Assembly: GCA_001593925.1 (NCBI GenBank)
Contig: LUCD01000107.1
Coordinates: 1-9,065 of the forward strand
Direction: 5' to 3'
DNA length: 9,065 nt
Source of the DNA: Candidatus Bathyarchaeota archaeon B26-1
GTDB lineage: Archaea > Thermoproteota > Bathyarchaeia > Bathyarchaeales > B26-1
Shown here: in pieces, positions 6,405-9,065 of the stretch
How the letters are laid out: the number at the start of each line of letters is the position of its first letter
Position numbering within the stretch: the first letter of the stretch is position 1
The notes under the pieces: generated by a model
Databases searched by the model: none
Told to the model about the DNA's origin: nothing
Seen by the model: the letters and a program-made list of their open reading frames with translations, nothing else
Made by a program: the position numbers and the translations under genes

Positions 6405-6409
6405 GTCAG

Positions 6410-8881
6410 ATGGCTGTGGAGAAGGCCTTGATAAGGATCGGTGGGATGCATTGTGCGGCGTGCGCCCGGACGGTAGAGGAGGCTCTGAGAAGGGAGGCCG
6501 GCGTAAAGAGTGTCAGCGTCAACTTTGCCACTGAAAAGGCGGTTGTGGAGTATGATCCCCATAAGGTTAGCCTAGAAAGGATCGCGGAGGTAATCAGGGA
6601 ATCCGGCTACGAGCCTCTCGGGGTTCTCAGGGGTGACGGGGAGACGAGGGAGATCAACCTCAGAATCGGCGGGATGCACTGCGCCGCATGCGCGGCCACC
6701 ATAGAAAAGGCTCTTAAAAGGCTGGAGGGCGTCAAATCTGCCCGCGTAAACTTCGCAGCTGAGATCGCAAGGATAGAGTATGATCCTTCAGTCATATCGA
6801 TTCTGGACTTGAGGAGAGCCGTTCAAGATGCAGGCTACAAGGTGGAGGCTGAGGAGGAGGTCGATAGATCAGTTAGGGAGATGGAGGACGCGGAGAGAAG
6901 GATGGTCCACGCTTGGCTCTTCACAATACCGATAATTCTGTGGATGATTCCGGAGATGGTCTTCGGCGTAGCTTGGCCGAACGAGACCGTATACAATCTT
7001 GGCATAATCTCCCTCGCGGTGCCCGTCCTCTTCTGGGCTGGATTATCCACATTCAAGTCTGCCCTAAACGCGATACTCCACAGAACCGCCAACATGGACG
7101 TCCTAATCATGATGGGGACCACAATGTCCTTCCTCACGGGACCCTTAACCTTCTTCACGTCCATCCTGAACTACGCCGGCGTAGGAGGGATGATCATGGC
7201 CTTCCACCTGACGGGGAGATTCTTCGAGGCGAAGGCCAAGGGAAGGGCATCCCAAGCAATTAGGAGGCTACTGAGGCTAGAAGCAAAATCCGCGAGGATT
7301 CTGGTTGACGGAGAGGAGGTGGAAGTCCCGATTCAAGAGGTTAAGGTTGGAGACGTAATGGTGGTTCGTCCAGGAGAGAAGATACCGACGGACGGCGTGG
7401 TCATAGAGGGCGAGAGCGCGGTAGACGAATCGATGGTTACCGGAGAGTCCATGCCTGTACAGAAGAAACCCGGAGACGAGGTTATAGGGGCGACGGTAAA
7501 CCAAGACGGCCTACTGAAAGTTAAGGCCACAAGGGTTGGAAGTGACACCTTCCTAGCACACGTCATAAAGATGGTTGAGGAATGTCAAGGAACCAAAGTG
7601 CCAATCCAAGAATTAGCCGACAAAGTTACTGGATACTTCGTGCCCGCAGTCTTACTGATAGCCGCGGCGACCTTCATCCTGTGGATAGCTGTCCCAGACA
7701 TCGTGGCGGTTGCGGCCCGATGGGCGAGCCCCATACTGCCTTGGGTCAACCCTAACCAGCCTCTGGTCACACGCGCCATCTCAGCCACGGTCGCCACGTT
7801 GGTCATAGCCTGTCCCTGCGCTTTAGGCTTGGCAACGCCTACAGCCCTCATGGTTGGGACAGGTATGGGAGCTGAGCGGGGAATCCTAATCCGGAGGGGA
7901 GAAGCCATCCAGACGATGAAGGACGTGAAGGCCATAATCCTAGACAAGACTGGAACCTTGACGAAGGGTAAACCCGAGGTAACCGACGTAATTCCTCTGA
8001 ATGGCAACGGGAACGACGAAGACAGAATATTGTATTACGCCGCGAGCGTCGAGCAGGGCTCCGAGCATCCTCTGGGCAAAGCCATAGTGATGAAGGCTCG
8101 AGAGAGGGGGATCAAACTGGATGCCCCCGACGCGTTTAGAGCGATAAGGGGTGTGGGCGTTAGGGGCTACGTGAAAGGTGTCGAGGTGTTCGTCGGCAAG
8201 CCGTCTAAACCCGAAGCCCTAAACGCAGATGCGGAGGAGGCTTTCAGGAGACTGCGAGAAGAAGCGAAGACCGCCATGATAGTTTCCGCGGATGGAGAAG
8301 CCGTCGGGATAATAGCCGTCGCGGACACGTTGAAGGATGACACAGTAGACGCTGTACGGGAGCTAGAGAGTATAGGATTGAAGACGGTTATGCTTACCGG
8401 CGACAACCACGAAACAGCGGAGGCCATAGCTAAGCAGATCGGCATAACCGAGGTCTATGCTGAAGTTATGCCGGACGAGAAGGTTGAGGTTGTGAAACAG
8501 GTGCAGAGGAAATACGGGATGGTGGCTATGGTGGGAGACGGCATAAATGATGCTCCCGCGATAACGCAGGCGAATGTTGGAGTGGCAATCGGCACCGGAA
8601 CAGACATCGCCATAGAGGCGGGAGACATGATCTTGGTGAGAGGAGACCTCTCAAGCCTCGTTACAGCCATAAAACTCTCTAAGGCCACCTTCAAGAAGAT
8701 AAAACAGAACCTTTTCTGGGCCTTCTTCTACAACAGCGTCGCCATACCCATAGCCATCTTCGGACTGCTCCACCCCGTTATAGCGGAGCTCTGCATGGCC
8801 GTAAGCTCAGTCTCAGTCGTGACGAACGCGAATCTTTTGAGGAGGGAGGAAATCCGCCCCTCACACTTGAAGGATGCTTAG
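6410..8881 (+). CDS. copA: Copper-exporting P1B-type ATPase (CopA) with two N-terminal HMA domains
   Basis: A complete 823-aa Cu+-transporting P1B-1 ATPase that uses ATP to pump Cu+ out of the cytoplasm. Two HMA domains carry GMHCAAC sites (Cys15/Cys18 and Cys91/Cys94). Then come the first four membrane helices (about 166-275) and the actuator domain with TGE (344-346). The helix with the CPC motif is at 468-470. The phosphorylation motif DKTGT has Asp512, followed by HP (553-554) of the nucleotide-binding domain, TGDN (663-666) and GDGIND (709-714). The last two helices carry YN (774-775) and MAVSS (796-800). CPC, YN and MxxSS together are the Cu+ (not Cu2+, Zn2+ or Cd2+) signature. The loop between helices before CPC (about 428-452) is rather long and Trp/Pro-rich. 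The start is the first one after an in-frame TAG at 6365; no good ribosome-binding site precedes it. No copper chaperone or regulator adjoins it on this strand. Confidence 0.95.
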   Translation: MAVEKALIRIGGMHCAACARTVEEALRREAGVKSVSVNFATEKAVVEYDPHKVSLERIAEVIRESGYEPLGVLRGDGETREINLRIGGMHCAACAATIEKALKRLEGVKSARVNFAAEIARIEYDPSVISILDLRRAVQDAGYKVEAEEEVDRSVREMEDAERRMVHAWLFTIPIILWMIPEMVFGVAWPNETVYNLGIISLAVPVLFWAGLSTFKSALNAILHRTANMDVLIMMGTTMSFLTGPLTFFTSILNYAGVGGMIMAFHLTGRFFEAKAKGRASQAIRRLLRLEAKSARILVDGEEVEVPIQEVKVGDVMVVRPGEKIPTDGVVIEGESAVDESMVTGESMPVQKKPGDEVIGATVNQDGLLKVKATRVGSDTFLAHVIKMVEECQGTKVPIQELADKVTGYFVPAVLLIAAATFILWIAVPDIVAVAARWASPILPWVNPNQPLVTRAISATVATLVIACPCALGLATPTALMVGTGMGAERGILIRRGEAIQTMKDVKAIILDKTGTLTKGKPEVTDVIPLNGNGNDEDRILYYAASVEQGSEHPLGKAIVMKARERGIKLDAPDAFRAIRGVGVRGYVKGVEVFVGKPSKPEALNADAEEAFRRLREEAKTAMIVSADGEAVGIIAVADTLKDDTVDAVRELESIGLKTVMLTGDNHETAEAIAKQIGITEVYAEVMPDEKVEVVKQVQRKYGMVAMVGDGINDAPAITQANVGVAIGTGTDIAIEAGDMILVRGDLSSLVTAIKLSKATFKKIKQNLFWAFFYNSVAIPIAIFGLLHPVIAELCMAVSSVSVVTNANLLRREEIRPSHLKDA

Positions 8882-8889
8882 CCCAACGC

Positions 8890-9065
8890 TCAAGAAGTCT
8901 CTCTTGTCGGGAACCTTCCTTCCTCACGTAGCGAGACGCACAGCCTACAAAAGTCCAACATAATTTCTTCTTTCCCTATCTTTTCCGTCGCGATCCGCCT
9001 CGCAGTCTCGGCAGCTGCAGACTGAATCTTAGGCAGAATATCCGTGAGCTCCCTCAAACCCTTAT
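8890..9065 (-). CDS. Unrecognised protein, C-terminal 57 residues, cut by window edge
   Basis: A minus-strand frame enters from the right edge and ends at TGA (8890-8892), with no in-frame stop in the 57 codons visible. The visible part is helical and charged. Around ELTDILPKIQ it is followed by an Ala/Glu/Arg-rich helix, then IMLDFCRLCVSLREEGRFP and a short tail. Codon use (AGG, GCG, GAG) resembles the host genes, which supports real coding. The FCRLC pair of cysteines could be structural or metal-binding, but that is only a possibility. I cannot assign a family. The frame converges on copA with only 8 nt between the two stop codons. Confidence 0.55.
   Translation of the reverse strand, partial: KGLRELTDILPKIQSAAAETARRIATEKIGKEEIMLDFCRLCVSLREEGRFPTRETS

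Larger units (their letters stand above)
5945..6409. other. Intergenic stretch upstream of copA, no confident gene
   Basis: No open frame here has a recognisable domain, a good ribosome-binding site or codon use like the neighbours, apart from the doubtful minus-strand frame listed separately. What can be seen is an 8-bp palindrome CCTCGAGG (6120-6127), a TATA-like AAAAATATAG (6132-6141), two adjacent GC-rich hairpins (6201-6245), a promoter-like element at 6281-6299 and the copA leader. A small structured RNA is possible but not supported by any motif I know. Confidence 0.5.

Noticed and set aside
6607..8694. Several minus-strand frames of 62-140 codons within copA
   Set aside because: All are antisense to intact P-type ATPase motifs; their Ser/Thr/Val-rich compositions are shadows of the copA codons.

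Overview
The window reads as a piece of an archaeal chromosome. The clearest evidence is a prefoldin beta subunit followed by a DUF3194 protein and a DHH phosphoesterase, a grouping known from archaea. There are also TATA/BRE-like promoters rather than -35/-10 boxes, AGG-rich arginine codons, frequent TTG/GTG starts and a tRNA gene with encoded CCA. A member of the TACK group (Thermoproteota, Bathyarchaeia or Aigarchaeota-like) is my inference; lineage cannot be fixed without a tree.

Layout. Positions 1-566 (+) hold the 3' end of a COG2509-type FAD-dependent dehydrogenase. It converges, across a small hairpin, on an M20 metallopeptidase/deacylase (641-1936, -) that has its own TATA box. Upstream on the same strand lies a compact operon read leftward: prefoldin beta, DUF3194 and DHH phosphoesterase (3685 down to 2000), with gaps of 15 and 12 nt and one promoter near 3733-3747. 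Divergent from it is an intact tRNA-Arg(CCG) gene (3850-3928, +).

Directly after the tRNA the base composition becomes AT-rich. This stretch carries one gene, an AAA/DUF4143-type ATPase with a PD-(D/E)XK-like tail, split into two frames. At 5920-5944 there is a diverged copy of the last 25 nt of the tRNA-Arg gene in the same orientation (21 of 25 identical, 18 of the last 19). The simplest reading is that 3929-5944 is a roughly 2.0-kb remnant of an element that integrated at the tRNA 3' end, with the tRNA as one attachment site and the degenerate copy as the other. No integrase is left. From the copy to 6409 I find no solid gene, only a possible decayed reading frame on the minus strand, two adjacent hairpins and the promoter/leader of the next gene.

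Positions 6410-8881 (+) encode a complete two-HMA-domain copper P1B-ATPase (CopA). It converges, with only 8 nt between stop codons, on the C-terminal end of an unrecognised protein (8890 to window end, -).

The genes do not form one pathway. They are housekeeping protein folding and nucleotide/RNA turnover genes, a peptidase and a copper exporter, with a tRNA-targeted insertion between them. The most noteworthy points are the tRNA-fragment-bounded island and its frame-disrupted ATPase. I see no convincing new multi-gene system.
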